From positions 62,001 through 126,000 of the forward strand of contig JBHYFN010000001.1 in the NCBI GenBank assembly GCA_051859505.1: DNA of 64,000 bases, written 5' to 3'. The translations under genes and the position numbers were made by a program. The stretch comes from JAFIEN01 sp051859505 (GTDB lineage Bacteria; Pseudomonadota; Alphaproteobacteria; Rhodobacterales; Rhodobacteraceae). Below the pieces are notes generated by a model. That model did not search any database, was not told where the DNA came from, and saw nothing but the letters and a program-made list of their open reading frames with translations. Of the stretch, positions 17,090 to 26,525 are shown piece by piece. The stretch's first letter is position 1. Each line of letters starts with the position of its first letter.

Positions 17090-19126
17090 TCAGCGCAGGG
17101 CGGCCTCGACGTTCCCGCCATCGACGGTCATGACATGGCCGGTCGTCCTCTCGGCCCGGGCCAGCATGACAAAGGCCTCGGCCACGTGCCGCGCCTCGAC
17201 CTCGGCGCCCAGAAGATTGCCGGCCATGTAGGTGCCCTCGTCCACCTTGCGGGCCGCAGCGCGCGAGGCGATCATCTCGTCCGTCAGCAGGCCCGAGCGG
17301 ATCCGGTCGGCATTGATGCCGTTGACCCGCACGCACTCGGCCCCCAGTTCCAGCGCAAGCTGGCGGATCAGGAACATCGAGGCCGTCTTGGGCAGGCCAT
17401 AGGCGCCGAAGTTGCGGCCCGGGTTCACCGCCTGTTTGCTGGCGTTGACAAGGATCTGCCCGCCCCGCCCCTGCGCCCGGAACACCGCGACGGCGGCCTG
17501 TGCGAAGTGATGGTGGCTGAAGAAATTCAGCTCGAACGAGGCGCGCAGAGTCTCGTCGCTCAGCGTGGCCATTTCGCCCTGCATGGCGGCACCTGCATTG
17601 GCGACGAGGATGTCCAGCCCCCCGAACCGCCGCAGACAGGCGGCCACGGCCTTTGCCGCGGCGCCCTCGGCCGTGATGTCAAGCGCGATGCCGCCATGAT
17701 CGCGACCCAGCTTCGCCAGACCGGCCTCGAGCGCGTCGGGGTCGCGGTCCACAAGGAACAGCGTCGCCCCCTGCGCCCGGAAGGCCTGCGCCGTGGCAAG
17801 GCCGATGGCCCCTGCGCCGCCCGTGATCAGAACGATCCGGCCGCGGAACGGCGGCGGCGTGCCCTTGCCCAGCTTGGCCTGTTCCAGCGACCAGTATTCG
17901 CAATCGAAGGTATCGGCTTCGTTGATCGGGCGGAAGCCGCCTGCCGCCTCGCCATCGCGCATGACGCGGATCGTCTGTTCGGCGATATCGCCCGCAATCC
18001 GGGCGGCGGCGGCATCGTGGCCCAGGCCTGCCACGCCTGCGCCCGCGATCCAGACCGTGCCGGGCGTGGGGGCAAGCAGCGTCTTGGCGCCGCCGAAACG
18101 GGGGGCCTGACGGTCGAAATAGGCGCGATAGGCGGCGACGAATTCGGCCACCGGCCCGGCGAGGTCTCCGCTTTCGATCGTGGCGGCATCCAGAACCAGC
18201 GGATGCGCCTTGGTGCGGATCACATGGTCGGGCGTGGCCACGCCGCGCGTGGCCAGATCGGCCACATCGGGCCGTTCAAGGAAGGCGATGGCCTCGTCCG
18301 TGGCGCGCAGGTCGATCACCGGCAGGGAGGCGCCTTCGGGCAGATGGGCGGCGATGGCCCCGCGCAGCCGGGGCAGCAGGTCGGCCACTTTCGAGGCGGG
18401 CAGGGCCGCCGCGGGCTTCAGCGGCGCGGGCCGGCGGTCGGCCAGCCAGGCCTCAACCTCGTTGGTATGGGCGACCAGCCGGTCGTAGGAGGATTTCGCA
18501 TCCGGCCCCCAGGCGAAATGCCCGTGGTTGATCAGCAAAAGCCCTTCGCAATCGGGGTGCGCCTCATAGACCTCGGCCGCCTTCTTGGCCAGCGCGAAGC
18601 CCGGCATGATATAGGGCACAAGGGCCAGCCGGTCGCCAAAGATCTCGCGGCAGGCGGCTTCGACCTCGGGCAGGTCGGCCAGGGCAAGGAAGGCCGTCGC
18701 ATGGGTGTGATCGACGTATTTCTGTGGCAGCCAGGCATGCAGCAGCGTTTCGACCGAGGGGTTCGGCGCGGTCGAATCCAGAAGGGCCGAACGCTGGACA
18801 TTCACCATGTCTTCGTCCGACAGCGCGGGCAGCGCGCGCAGGCGGCGCAGCACATCCATCCGCACGGCGGGAAGGCCCGCCGCCTCGATATTGCCCAGAT
18901 CCCAGCCCGAGCCCTTGATATGGATGACCTCGATCTCGTCGCCAAAGACGTCGCGGGCCGTCTGCTTCATGCTGGTGTTGCCGCCGCCATGCATCACAAG
19001 ATCGGGGTCTTGCCCGATGATGCGCGAGGTATAGACGCGGAGCGCCAGTTCGCGCGCGGCCGGATCCGAGCCGGCCTTGTCCTGCATCGCCTTTGCATCG
19101 GCATCGTTCCAGCGGTTCACGATCAT
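17090..19126 (-). CDS. Bifunctional sugar-phosphate aldolase / short-chain dehydrogenase
   Basis: A 678-residue fusion. The N-terminal class II aldolase/adducin-like part (about 1-400) has GGGNTSMK (47-54) and metal-site histidines in DHTHAT (139-144) and HGHF (201-204). The C-terminal SDR part starts with TGGAGAIG (435-442) and has the YxxxK active site (AYGLPK). This is the architecture of rhamnulose-1-phosphate aldolase/lactaldehyde dehydrogenase (RhaD/RhaE-like) enzymes. ATG 19126 follows GGAGG. It is divergent from a SorC-type regulator that probably controls it. No sugar kinase or transporter is adjacent, so the substrate is uncertain. Confidence 0.85.
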   Translation of the reverse strand: MIVNRWNDADAKAMQDKAGSDPAARELALRVYTSRIIGQDPDLVMHGGGNTSMKQTARDVFGDEIEVIHIKGSGWDLGNIEAAGLPAVRMDVLRRLRALPALSDEDMVNVQRSALLDSTAPNPSVETLLHAWLPQKYVDHTHATAFLALADLPEVEAACREIFGDRLALVPYIMPGFALAKKAAEVYEAHPDCEGLLLINHGHFAWGPDAKSSYDRLVAHTNEVEAWLADRRPAPLKPAAALPASKVADLLPRLRGAIAAHLPEGASLPVIDLRATDEAIAFLERPDVADLATRGVATPDHVIRTKAHPLVLDAATIESGDLAGPVAEFVAAYRAYFDRQAPRFGGAKTLLAPTPGTVWIAGAGVAGLGHDAAAARIAGDIAEQTIRVMRDGEAAGGFRPINEADTFDCEYWSLEQAKLGKGTPPPFRGRIVLITGGAGAIGLATAQAFRAQGATLFLVDRDPDALEAGLAKLGRDHGGIALDITAEGAAAKAVAACLRRFGGLDILVANAGAAMQGEMATLSDETLRASFELNFFSHHHFAQAAVAVFRAQGRGGQILVNASKQAVNPGRNFGAYGLPKTASMFLIRQLALELGAECVRVNGINADRIRSGLLTDEMIASRAAARKVDEGTYMAGNLLGAEVEARHVAEAFVMLARAERTTGHVMTVDGGNVEAALR

Positions 19127-19160
19127 GGGGCACCTCCAGTCCTGCTTGACCTGTGAGACG

Positions 19161-19170
19161 TGTATATACA
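19161..19170. promoter_or_regulatory. Palindromic operator candidate TGTATATACA
   Basis: A perfect 10-bp palindrome midway between the divergent aldolase/SDR and SorC-family genes, and a natural site for the adjacent regulator. It may also overlap a promoter. Only position and symmetry support it. Confidence 0.4.
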
Positions 19171-19219
19171 AAAGTCAACTGATACTGGCAAAGTTTGAAT
19201 GCCGGGGGGAGACAGCGCA

Positions 19220-20182
19220 ATGACCCTGCCCAGACGCCGCCATACCGGAAGGATCAGCGGCGAGAATGTCGTCGTCGAATGCGCCTGGATGTATTACGAG
19301 GAAGGGCTGAACCAGAAGGAAATCGCCGACCGGCTGGGAATCTCCCGTGCCACGGTCGTCAACTACCTGTCCGAGGCCCGCGCCCGCGGCCTTGTGCGGA
19401 TCCAGCTGGCCTCCGAGGCCTTCACCACCCACCGCCTTGCCCGCGACCTTTGCGCCCGGTTCGGGCTGACGGCGGCCTATGTGATTCCCGACGAGGGGCT
19501 GTCGGTCGAGGAAGCCTTTGCCCGGGTCGTGCGCGGGGCGGCCTCCTGGCTTCCCGCGCTTCTGGTGCCGGGCGACAGGCTGGGGCTGGCCTGGGGACGG
19601 ACGATCCATGACATGGCCGAGGCGGTGGATGGTCAGGTCATCGAGGATCTGACGGTGCTGCAGCTTGTGGGGTCGATGGCCACGCCCTATGGCTTTTCCG
19701 CCGAGGCCTGCTCGACCCGCCTGGCCGAGCAGCTGGGGGCCCGCTGCCTCAACCTGCATGCGCCGGCGATCCTGAGCAGCGCTTCGCTTGCCGCCGATCT
19801 GCGGGCCGAGCCGATCATCGCGGGGCAGCTCAAGGCGCTTGGGTCGATCAACAAGGTGCTGTTCTCGGTCGGAACGGTGAACCGCGACAGCCATGTCGTG
19901 CTGTCGGGCGTCGCCACGACCGAGGAGCTGGCATTCTATGTCGGGCATGGGGCGGTGGGCGTGCTCTGCGGGCGGTTCATCGATGCGGGCGGCGCCCCGA
20001 TTGCCGGGCCCTTGGACGAACGCATGATCGGCATCGCGCTTGATGCGCTGGTCGCGCCGTCGATGGGCGTGCTGGTCACGCCCGGCCATGACAAGATCGA
20101 GGCGACCCGTGCCGCAATCGCGGGCGGCTATGTCACCCATCTCGTGACCGGCCTGACCGTGGCAGAGGCCCTTCTGGCGTGA
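19220..20182 (+). CDS. SorC/DeoR-type sugar-binding transcriptional regulator
   Basis: A 320-residue regulator. A helix-turn-helix sits at about 30-58 (NQKEIADRLGISRATVVNYL). The remaining 260 residues form the sugar-phosphate-binding domain typical of SorC proteins (LGLAWGRTI, QLVGSM, VGTVNRDS). ATG 19220 is preferred over ATG 19199 because GGGGGGAG lies at the right distance before it. It is divergent from the aldolase/dehydrogenase and likely responds to a sugar phosphate in that pathway. Confidence 0.87.
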   Translation: MTLPRRRHTGRISGENVVVECAWMYYEEGLNQKEIADRLGISRATVVNYLSEARARGLVRIQLASEAFTTHRLARDLCARFGLTAAYVIPDEGLSVEEAFARVVRGAASWLPALLVPGDRLGLAWGRTIHDMAEAVDGQVIEDLTVLQLVGSMATPYGFSAEACSTRLAEQLGARCLNLHAPAILSSASLAADLRAEPIIAGQLKALGSINKVLFSVGTVNRDSHVVLSGVATTEELAFYVGHGAVGVLCGRFIDAGGAPIAGPLDERMIGIALDALVAPSMGVLVTPGHDKIEATRAAIAGGYVTHLVTGLTVAEALLA

Positions 20183-20312
20183 GGTGCCGACCGATCCGGC
20201 GACCGCCGCAGAACGGCCGGCGGGCATCGCGCGGCCCGTCCTGCCCGGCTTTCGCCGGGTCGTTGTTCGGGCGGCTCACCTGTCAGCGGGGTCGGCCGAT
20301 GTGGTTTCTCTG

Positions 20313-20341
20313 TTGACGCGCCGCGGCGTCTGGCCTAGTTG
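20313..20341 (+). promoter_or_regulatory. tRNA-Met promoter
   Basis: TTGACG (20313-20318), a 17-bp spacer and TAGTTG (20336-20341), ending 10 bp before the tRNA. The tRNA-Lys gene at 59816 has an equally spaced TTGACG box. Confidence 0.65.
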
Positions 20342-20351
20342 GCCGCGACGT

Positions 20352-20428
20352 GGCGAGGTAGCTCAGCTGGTTAGAGCACACGACTCATAATCGTGGGGTC
20401 GGGGGTTCAAGTCCCCCCCTCGCCACCA
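20352..20428 (+). tRNA. tRNA-Met (CAT), elongator type
   Basis: A 77-nt cloverleaf with acceptor arm GGCGAGG/CCTCGCC, D arm AGCTCAGCTGGTTAGAGC, anticodon CAT at 20386-20388 in loop CTCATAA, T arm GGGGGTTCAAGTCCCCC, and an encoded CCA end. The base pairing at the end of the acceptor stem and the overall form fit elongator tRNA-Met; a CAT tRNA read as Ile after lysidine modification cannot be excluded from sequence alone. Confidence 0.95.
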
Positions 20429-20697
20429 GTCATTCCCTCAGGTTCGCAACAGGTGCCGTGCGGCAGGTCCGGCGTTGCCCCGATGCTTGCCCTTGTTCCG
20501 GGCGATGCGGAGAGGGCGGGGGTGCCTCCGGGGAAATTCGGCCATGGCATTCCCGGCCGCTCTGCTTATGCCGCAAGCCAGCGAACATGGACCCGGGTGT
20601 GCAACCCGGGTGGCTCTTCCGGCCGCCTATCCGCCGGACAACCCCGACAAACCCGAGAATTCGTCCCGGCACTTTCCGCCGGCAGGGAAAGGACCGC
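20429..20697 (+). promoter_or_regulatory. Long structured leader of the SulP gene
   Basis: 269 nt without a convincing gene between tRNA-Met and the SulP transporter. It holds a perfect 8-bp stem with a 5-nt loop (ACCCGGGT twice, 20591-20611) and a second stem TCCGGC/GCCGGA (20618-20638), shortly before the ribosome site. A cis-acting RNA is possible; no known riboswitch consensus was recognised. Confidence 0.35.
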
Positions 20698-22188
20698 ATG
20701 TTTTCCATCGACGCCTATCGCCGCGAATGGTTCGGCAATGTCCGGGGCGATCTGCTTTCGGGTCTTGTCGTGGCCCTTGCCCTGATCCCCGAGGCCATCG
20801 CCTTTTCGATCATCGCGGGCGTGGATCCCAAGGTCGGGCTTTATGCCAGCTTCTCGATCGCGGTGCTGATCGCTTTCGTTGGCGGCCGGCCCGGCATGAT
20901 CTCGGCCGCGACGGCGGCGACGGCGGTGCTGATGGTGACGCTGGTGCGGGATTACGGGCTGGAATACCTGCTGGCCGCCACCGTTCTGGCGGGCCTCATC
21001 CAGATCGGGATGGGGGTGCTGAAGCTGGGCTTCGTCATGCGCTATGTCTCGAAATCGGTGATGACGGGCTTTGTCAATGCGCTGGCGATCCTGATCTTCC
21101 TTGCCCAGCTGCCCGAACTCGACCCGCGAGAGGTGACATGGTTCACCTATGTGATGGTCGCGGCCGGCCTCGCCATCATCTACCTCTTTCCGCTGCTGAC
21201 GAAGGCCGTCCCCTCGCCTCTGGTGACGATCATCGTGCTGACCGCGCTGACCCTTGCCTTCGGCTGGGACGTGCGCACCGTGGGCGACATGGGCGCTTTG
21301 CCCGATACGCTGCCAGTTTTCCTGATCCCCGACATCCCCCTGACGTTCGAGACGCTGCGGATCATCCTGCCCTATTCCGTTGCCATCGCCGTGGTGGGCC
21401 TTCTGGAAAGCCTGATGACGCAGAACATCGTGGACGACCTGACCGACACCAAGTCGAACCGCAATCAGGAATGCGTGGGCCAGGGCATCGCCAATACCGC
21501 GACCGGCTTCATCGGAGGGATGGCGGGTTGCGCGATGATCGGGCAGTCGATCATCAACATCAAATCCGGCGGGCGCGGGCGGCTTTCGGCCTTTACCGCG
21601 GGGGCGGTGCTGCTGATCCTCGTGGTCTTCCTCGGCGACTGGGTGACGCAGATCCCGATGCCGGCGCTGGTGGCGATCATGATCATGGTTTCGGTCGGAA
21701 CCTTCTCCTGGTCCTCGATCCGCAACCTCGCCACGCATCCGCGCTCTTCCTCGGTCGTGATGGTCGCGACCGTGGCGACGGTGGTCTATACCCACAACCT
21801 TGCCATCGGGGTGCTGGTGGGCGTGCTCCTGTCGGGCATCTTCTTCGCGGGCAAGATCGCGCAGCTGTTCCGCGTCACCTCGACGATCTCGCCCGACGGG
21901 CGGGTGCGGACCTATGCGGTCGAGGGGCAGCTGTTCTACGGCTCGGTCGAGGATTTCATGGAGGCCTTCGATTTCAACGAAGCGCCCGAGCGCGTCGTGA
22001 TCGACGTGAGCCGTGCGCATATCTGGGACATTTCCAGCGTTCAGGCCCTCGACATGGCGGTGCTCAAGTTCCGCCGCGACGGGGCCGAGGTCGAGATCGT
22101 GGGCCTGAACGCGGCTTCGGAAACCATCGTCGACAAGCTGGCCGAACATGACAAGCCCGGTGCGATGGACCGGCTGTTGTCGCATTGA
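20698..22188 (+). CDS. SulP-family anion permease with STAS domain
   Basis: A 496-residue transporter of the SulP (SLC26) family: about 12-14 membrane helices in residues 15-400 ([15 protein letters not shown] motif [18 protein letters not shown] near 28-45), then a cytoplasmic STAS domain (about 395-490). Substrates of the family are sulfate, bicarbonate or other anions; the sequence does not decide. ATG 20698 follows GGGAAAGGA. A Usp gene follows by 14 nt, likely in the same transcript. Confidence 0.92.
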   Translation: MFSIDAYRREWFGNVRGDLLSGLVVALALIPEAIAFSIIAGVDPKVGLYASFSIAVLIAFVGGRPGMISAATAATAVLMVTLVRDYGLEYLLAATVLAGLIQIGMGVLKLGFVMRYVSKSVMTGFVNALAILIFLAQLPELDPREVTWFTYVMVAAGLAIIYLFPLLTKAVPSPLVTIIVLTALTLAFGWDVRTVGDMGALPDTLPVFLIPDIPLTFETLRIILPYSVAIAVVGLLESLMTQNIVDDLTDTKSNRNQECVGQGIANTATGFIGGMAGCAMIGQSIINIKSGGRGRLSAFTAGAVLLILVVFLGDWVTQIPMPALVAIMIMVSVGTFSWSSIRNLATHPRSSSVVMVATVATVVYTHNLAIGVLVGVLLSGIFFAGKIAQLFRVTSTISPDGRVRTYAVEGQLFYGSVEDFMEAFDFNEAPERVVIDVSRAHIWDISSVQALDMAVLKFRRDGAEVEIVGLNAASETIVDKLAEHDKPGAMDRLLSH

Positions 22189-22202
22189 GCGGAGGGAAGG
22201 GG

Positions 22203-23057
22203 ATGACGGACAGGATCGTCGCATTGGTGGATGGCTCGGTCTATTCGGCCAGCGTCTGCGACCACGCCGCCTGGATGGCCGGGCGGACCGGCGCGGCCGT
22301 CGAGCTTCTGCATGTGCTGGGCAGGCGGGAGGCGCCCGACAAGCAGGACCTCTCCGGTGCAATCCGGCTGGGCGCGCGGAGCGCGCTTCTCGAAGAACTG
22401 GCCGAGCTTGATGCCCAGCGGGCAAAGCTCATCGGCCATCGCGGCCGCGCCATCCTCGAAGATGCCCGCGCCATCCTCGACAAGGCCGGCGTGCCCGAGG
22501 TCACGACGCGGCTGCGCCACGGCGATATCGTCGACACCGTCTCGGAGATCGAGGACGGGGCCGCGATGCTGCTGATCGGCAAGCGGGGCGAAGCGGCGGA
22601 TTTCGCCAAGGGGCATCTGGGATCGAACCTCGAACGCCTCGTCCGCGCCGCCCGCCGCCCGGTTTTCGTCGCCTCGCGCGCCTTCCGCCCCGTCGGGCGG
22701 GTGCTGGTGGCTTATGACGGGGGTGCATCCGCTATGAAGGCGGTCGACCACATCGCCCGCGACCCGTTGTTCGCGGGGCTCGAGGTGCAGGTGGTCACGG
22801 TGGGGGCTGCGACCGAGGAGGCGCTGAGGGGCCTCGAGGATGCCAGGGCGCTGTTGCGCGCGGCCGGCATCACGGCCGAAAGCGCGGTCCTGCCGGGCCA
22901 GCCGGAAACCGCGCTGGGCCAGCATATCGAGGCCGAGGGCTTTGACCTCTTGGTCATGGGCGCCTACGGCCATTCCCGCATCCGCAGCCTGATCATCGGC
23001 TCGACCACGACCGAGATGCTGCGGTCGTGCAAGGTGCCGGTGCTGCTGGTGCGGTAG
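22203..23057 (+). CDS. Universal stress protein with two Usp domains
   Basis: A 284-residue tandem UspA protein. Domain 1 spans about 1-155 and domain 2 about 160-284. The second has VLVAYDGG at its start and MGAYGHSRIRSLIIGSTTTE, the nucleotide-binding G-x2-G-x9-G-S/T pattern. The first has a degenerate loop. ATG 22203 follows GGAGGGAAGGGG. Coupling with SulP suggests a role in transporter control or stress response, which is inference. Confidence 0.92.
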   Translation: MTDRIVALVDGSVYSASVCDHAAWMAGRTGAAVELLHVLGRREAPDKQDLSGAIRLGARSALLEELAELDAQRAKLIGHRGRAILEDARAILDKAGVPEVTTRLRHGDIVDTVSEIEDGAAMLLIGKRGEAADFAKGHLGSNLERLVRAARRPVFVASRAFRPVGRVLVAYDGGASAMKAVDHIARDPLFAGLEVQVVTVGAATEEALRGLEDARALLRAAGITAESAVLPGQPETALGQHIEAEGFDLLVMGAYGHSRIRSLIIGSTTTEMLRSCKVPVLLVR

Positions 23058-23585
23058 GGGGCGGGGGGCGAGGCGACTTCGGGGTCTGCTGCAGTCTCGA
23101 TGCTCTGCGGCTGATTTGCTTGCGGCTATTGCGCAGACTGACCTCCCCGCCCCTTGCCGCGCCACCGGCAGCGCTGGGCATCAAGTTCGACCGCTGCGGA
23201 AGCACCGCACCCGACAGCTGCCCGTTTCTGTAGCAAGACTTGAGTGGTCCCCAATACGCGCTGCTGTCAGCTTGCCGGCGAGCAGAGTCTCACACATCGC
23301 TCAAAACTGAGCGCGTCTGTTCCAGTGCTTCAGCTCATCTTTTGCCTCCCGAACGGCAGGCGCCCATCGAGGCCGTCCTGGTGCGGTGTCCTGCGCGATC
23401 CTGCCTGCACGAAGTGATCCGGGCAAGAGAGCTTGATCGCCTGCGACCCCCCGAAGGTTCCGTTCGACCGGACACGAGACCCGTAGCATTGCCATCACGA
23501 ATTGGCGATACAGGGTAGAGCGACGAAGATCGGAACGGCAGAACGCCGGAACGGCGGCAAGCAAGCCCTGTGGGGGAGGAAGAAG
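23058..23585. other. Gap of 528 bp with no recognisable gene
   Basis: Both strands were read. Short open frames exist but show no family signature, no good ribosome site and no steady codon bias. Base composition is slightly less GC-rich than in the flanking genes. No transposase remnant, tRNA or clear terminator is seen. It may hold the promoter of the AI-2E-type permease gene. Confidence 0.5.
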
Positions 23586-24686
23586 TTGAAGAACGCGCCT
23601 TTCCTGAACCTTGTGCTCGCCGTCATCCTTGTCGCGCTTGGCGGCTGGCTCTTGATGATCGGTCGCGGGATCCTCATCCCGATCGTGACGGCCGTGATCT
23701 CGGTCTATGTGATGACCTCGGCCTCCGAGGGTCTGAGCAGGCTTCCCGTTCTTGGACGGCTGCCCGAGGTTCTGTTGCGCGCGCTGGTTCTGGTGGGGTT
23801 CATTCTGGCCGTGGTGGTTCTGGCCATCGTCGTGGCGGCGACGGCACGCGAGATCGCGGTTGTCCTGCCGGGCTATCAGGCCAATCTCGAAGCGCTGCTT
23901 GAACGCATCGCCGACCGCTTCAACCTCGAGACCCAGGTTCTCTGGAACGAGATCCGCGCAGTGACCATCGCGCGGATCGACCTCGAATATGTCGTCCTGT
24001 CGATTCTGGGGGGGTTCACCTCCATCGGCTTCACCGTCTTCCTTGTGATGATTTATGCGGGCTTCCTCATGTCCGAGCGTGGCGCTTTCCCACGCAAGAT
24101 CGCGGCGGCACTGCCGGACAAGGCAAGCACCGAAAGAACCCAGCGGGTGCTGGCGGATATCAACATCGAGATCAGCCGCTACCTCGCGATCAAGACGCTG
24201 ATCAACCTCATCCTCGGGGTGATCTCCTTCGGCGTCATGTGGCTGATGGGGGTGGACTTCGCGCTGTTCTGGGCCATCGCGATCGCCCTGTTCAACTACA
24301 TTCCCTATGTCGGATCCTATATCGGCGTCGCCTTTCCGGTCTTGCTGTCGCTGGGTCAGTTCGCCTCGTTCCAGTTCACGCTTGTGCTGCTCGGACTTCT
24401 TGCCTCGGCCCAGCTGTTCGTGGGGAACTTTCTCGAGCCGCGCCTGATCGGGCGGCAATTGAACATGAGCCCCTTCGTCGTTCTGGTGGCCCTGTCCCTC
24501 TGGGCGACGCTCTGGGGAATTCCGGGCGCGATCCTTGCCATTCCGATGACCTCGATCCTGATGATCGTGGCGCGCAACTTTGCCTCGACGCGCTTTCTGG
24601 CCATCCTGCTGTCGGAACGGGCCGACGAGCCGGAAAGCGGACCAGACAGCGACACGGAAAGCGCATCACGAGGTGAAGATGCATGA
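23586..24686 (+). CDS. AI-2E/PerM-family membrane permease
   Basis: A 366-residue protein of the AI-2E transporter (PerM/TqsA) superfamily with about seven to eight membrane helices. It starts with two close helices (about 7-50), has a long soluble loop and then helices containing NYIPYVGSYIG and the family motif FLEPRLIGRQLNMSP. TTG 23586 is preferred because GGGGGAGGAAG lies 5-7 nt before it; a longer frame begins at 23502 without a ribosome site. Natural substrates are uncertain; some members are sodium/proton antiporters. The end overlaps the next gene by 4 nt. Confidence 0.85.
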   Translation: MKNAPFLNLVLAVILVALGGWLLMIGRGILIPIVTAVISVYVMTSASEGLSRLPVLGRLPEVLLRALVLVGFILAVVVLAIVVAATAREIAVVLPGYQANLEALLERIADRFNLETQVLWNEIRAVTIARIDLEYVVLSILGGFTSIGFTVFLVMIYAGFLMSERGAFPRKIAAALPDKASTERTQRVLADINIEISRYLAIKTLINLILGVISFGVMWLMGVDFALFWAIAIALFNYIPYVGSYIGVAFPVLLSLGQFASFQFTLVLLGLLASAQLFVGNFLEPRLIGRQLNMSPFVVLVALSLWATLWGIPGAILAIPMTSILMIVARNFASTRFLAILLSERADEPESGPDSDTESASRGEDA

Positions 24687-26233
24687 TGCGCTTTCTCAGG
24701 TTCCTTCTTGTGATCGTTCCGGTCCTCGCGGTCGCCGTCGTCGTGCTGCGCCTGCTGTACCCGCTGCCACCGCTTCCCGATGGCCCTGCCTCGACCGCCC
24801 TGCCGCCAGACAGTGACACGCGCCTCGGCGCCGCGATCCTGCCGCTGACCGAGGTGCATCCGGGCCTGAGCGGGGTCGTGCCGCTTGCCGACGGACGCGA
24901 TGCCCTGGCCGCCCGGGTCCTTCTGTTGCGCGCGGCAGAGGAGTCGGTCGATCTACAGTATTACATCTGGCAGACGGACACGACCGGCTGGATCCTTCTG
25001 GACGAGGTCCGCGCCGCGGCCGAGCGTGGGGTGCGCATCCGGCTGCTGCTGGACGACAACGGGATCCCGGGGCTCGACAATGTCCTCGCCGCGCTTGATG
25101 CGCTGCCCGAGGTCGAGGTGCGGATCTTCAACCCCTTCACCCTGCGCAGGCCAAAGCTTCTGTCCTATGGGTTCGATTTCTTCCGGCTGAACCGGCGCAT
25201 GCACAACAAATCCATGACGGTGGATGGCGTCATCTCGATCCTTGGCGGGCGCAATATCGGCGACATCTACTTCGCCTTCGGCGACGGCGCGGCCTATTTC
25301 GATCTGGACGTGCTGGTCGCCGGCCCCGCGGCCGCCGAGGTGAGCGCCGATTTCGACAGATACTGGAGCAGCGGATCCGCCTATCCCGCCGCCGATATCC
25401 TGCCCCGCAGCCGCAACGGCCTTGCCGAACTGGCCGCGGCCACCAACGAGGCCTGGGGCGATACCATCGGTTCCGAATACGCCCGCGCCATCGCTGACGC
25501 CCCCGTCATGTCGCGCCTGCTGAGCGGCGAAGACCTGCTGGAATGGACCACCGTAACGCTGTTCAGCGACGATCCCGCCAAGGGCCTGGGCCGCGTTTCC
25601 GAGGACAGTCTTCTGATCGGTCGCCTGGCGACGATCCTTGGCCGGCCGGATCGCAGCCTTGATCTGGTTTCGGCCTATCTGATCCCGGGCGAGGCCGGCG
25701 CCGCGCTGTTCGAGGATCTGCTGGGCGAAGATGTGCAGGTGCGCCTTGTGACCAACTCGCTCGAGGCGACGGATGTGCCCGTCGTGCACAGCGGATGGAT
25801 GCGGTATCGCGAACGGCTGATCCGGGCCGGGGCCGAGGTGTTTGAACTGCGCGCGCGGCCGGAACTGGATCAGCTCGACTCCCTCGCGACCGTGCTGGGC
25901 GGGTCGCAGTCGAGTCTGCATGCCAAGACATTCGCGGTGGATGGCGAGCGTGTCTTCATCGGGTCGTTCAACTTCGATCCCCGCTCGGCCATGCTGAACA
26001 CCGAAATGGGTGTGCTGGTCGAAAGCCCGGCCCTCGCCGGCGCCTTTTCGACGGCGCTCGAGCAGCCGGGGACGGTCTATCGCGTGACGCTTGATCCCGA
26101 AGGCGGGATGCTCTGGACAGCCGAAGAGCCGCAGGCGGATCCGGTCCTGCACGACCATGAACCCAACACCACCGCCGCACAGCGCGCCATGGTGCGGTTC
26201 CTGGGTTTCCTGCCCTTCGAATGGATGCTCTGA
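24683..26233 (+). CDS. Phospholipase D-family protein (cardiolipin synthase-like)
   Basis: A 516-residue protein with an N-terminal membrane anchor (about 5-27) and two PLD catalytic motifs: HNK...D (H174, K176, D181) and HAK...D (H413, K415, D420) followed by GSFNFDPRS. This layout matches periplasm-facing PLD proteins related to ClsC/YmdC. It may make cardiolipin or act on other phosphodiesters. It is coupled by ATGA to the AI-2E-type permease. No terminator is obvious after it. Confidence 0.87.
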   Translation: MMRFLRFLLVIVPVLAVAVVVLRLLYPLPPLPDGPASTALPPDSDTRLGAAILPLTEVHPGLSGVVPLADGRDALAARVLLLRAAEESVDLQYYIWQTDTTGWILLDEVRAAAERGVRIRLLLDDNGIPGLDNVLAALDALPEVEVRIFNPFTLRRPKLLSYGFDFFRLNRRMHNKSMTVDGVISILGGRNIGDIYFAFGDGAAYFDLDVLVAGPAAAEVSADFDRYWSSGSAYPAADILPRSRNGLAELAAATNEAWGDTIGSEYARAIADAPVMSRLLSGEDLLEWTTVTLFSDDPAKGLGRVSEDSLLIGRLATILGRPDRSLDLVSAYLIPGEAGAALFEDLLGEDVQVRLVTNSLEATDVPVVHSGWMRYRERLIRAGAEVFELRARPELDQLDSLATVLGGSQSSLHAKTFAVDGERVFIGSFNFDPRSAMLNTEMGVLVESPALAGAFSTALEQPGTVYRVTLDPEGGMLWTAEEPQADPVLHDHEPNTTAAQRAMVRFLGFLPFEWML

Positions 26234-26356
26234 GGCCGCTGTTGCGGGCCTCTGTCCGTGATGCGGGCGCCGCGAAACGGGCCGCTTGGCTGCCCGTTTT
26301 CTGTGCCTCGACACGCCTCGGTTTCCGCCGCACCGGGCGCCTGAAAGGGGGTGTTG

Positions 26357-26396
26357 TTGACATATCGCGAACATGGCCCGTAACATCAACATGTTG
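26357..26396 (+). promoter_or_regulatory. Promoter and palindrome before the TAXI-TRAP genes
   Basis: TTGACA (26357-26362), an 18-bp spacer and TAACAT (26381-26386) make a good sigma-70 promoter. CAACATGTTG (26387-26396), a perfect palindrome, lies just behind the -10 box at the expected start site and could be an operator. The rest of the 292-bp gap shows no gene. Confidence 0.6.
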
Positions 26397-26525
26397 CGGG
26401 TGCCGATCCCGGCACCCTTTGAAGCCGGCAGGAAAGAGGTCGCCTCGCGTTGCGACCTGCCCAGTGCGCTGGGAATTCACCAGTCGCCGGCACCTTGCCG
26501 CCAAGTGAACGGAGGAAAGTCACAA

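Noticed and set aside
20591..20611. ACCCGGGT repeat as a CRISPR or att site
   Set aside because: Only two copies, forming one hairpin; no spacers, no integrase, and the tRNA-Met gene has an intact 3' end without a duplicated copy.
23058..23585. Possible pseudogene or mobile-element remnant
   Set aside because: No frame shows a family signature, no inverted repeats or target duplications were seen.
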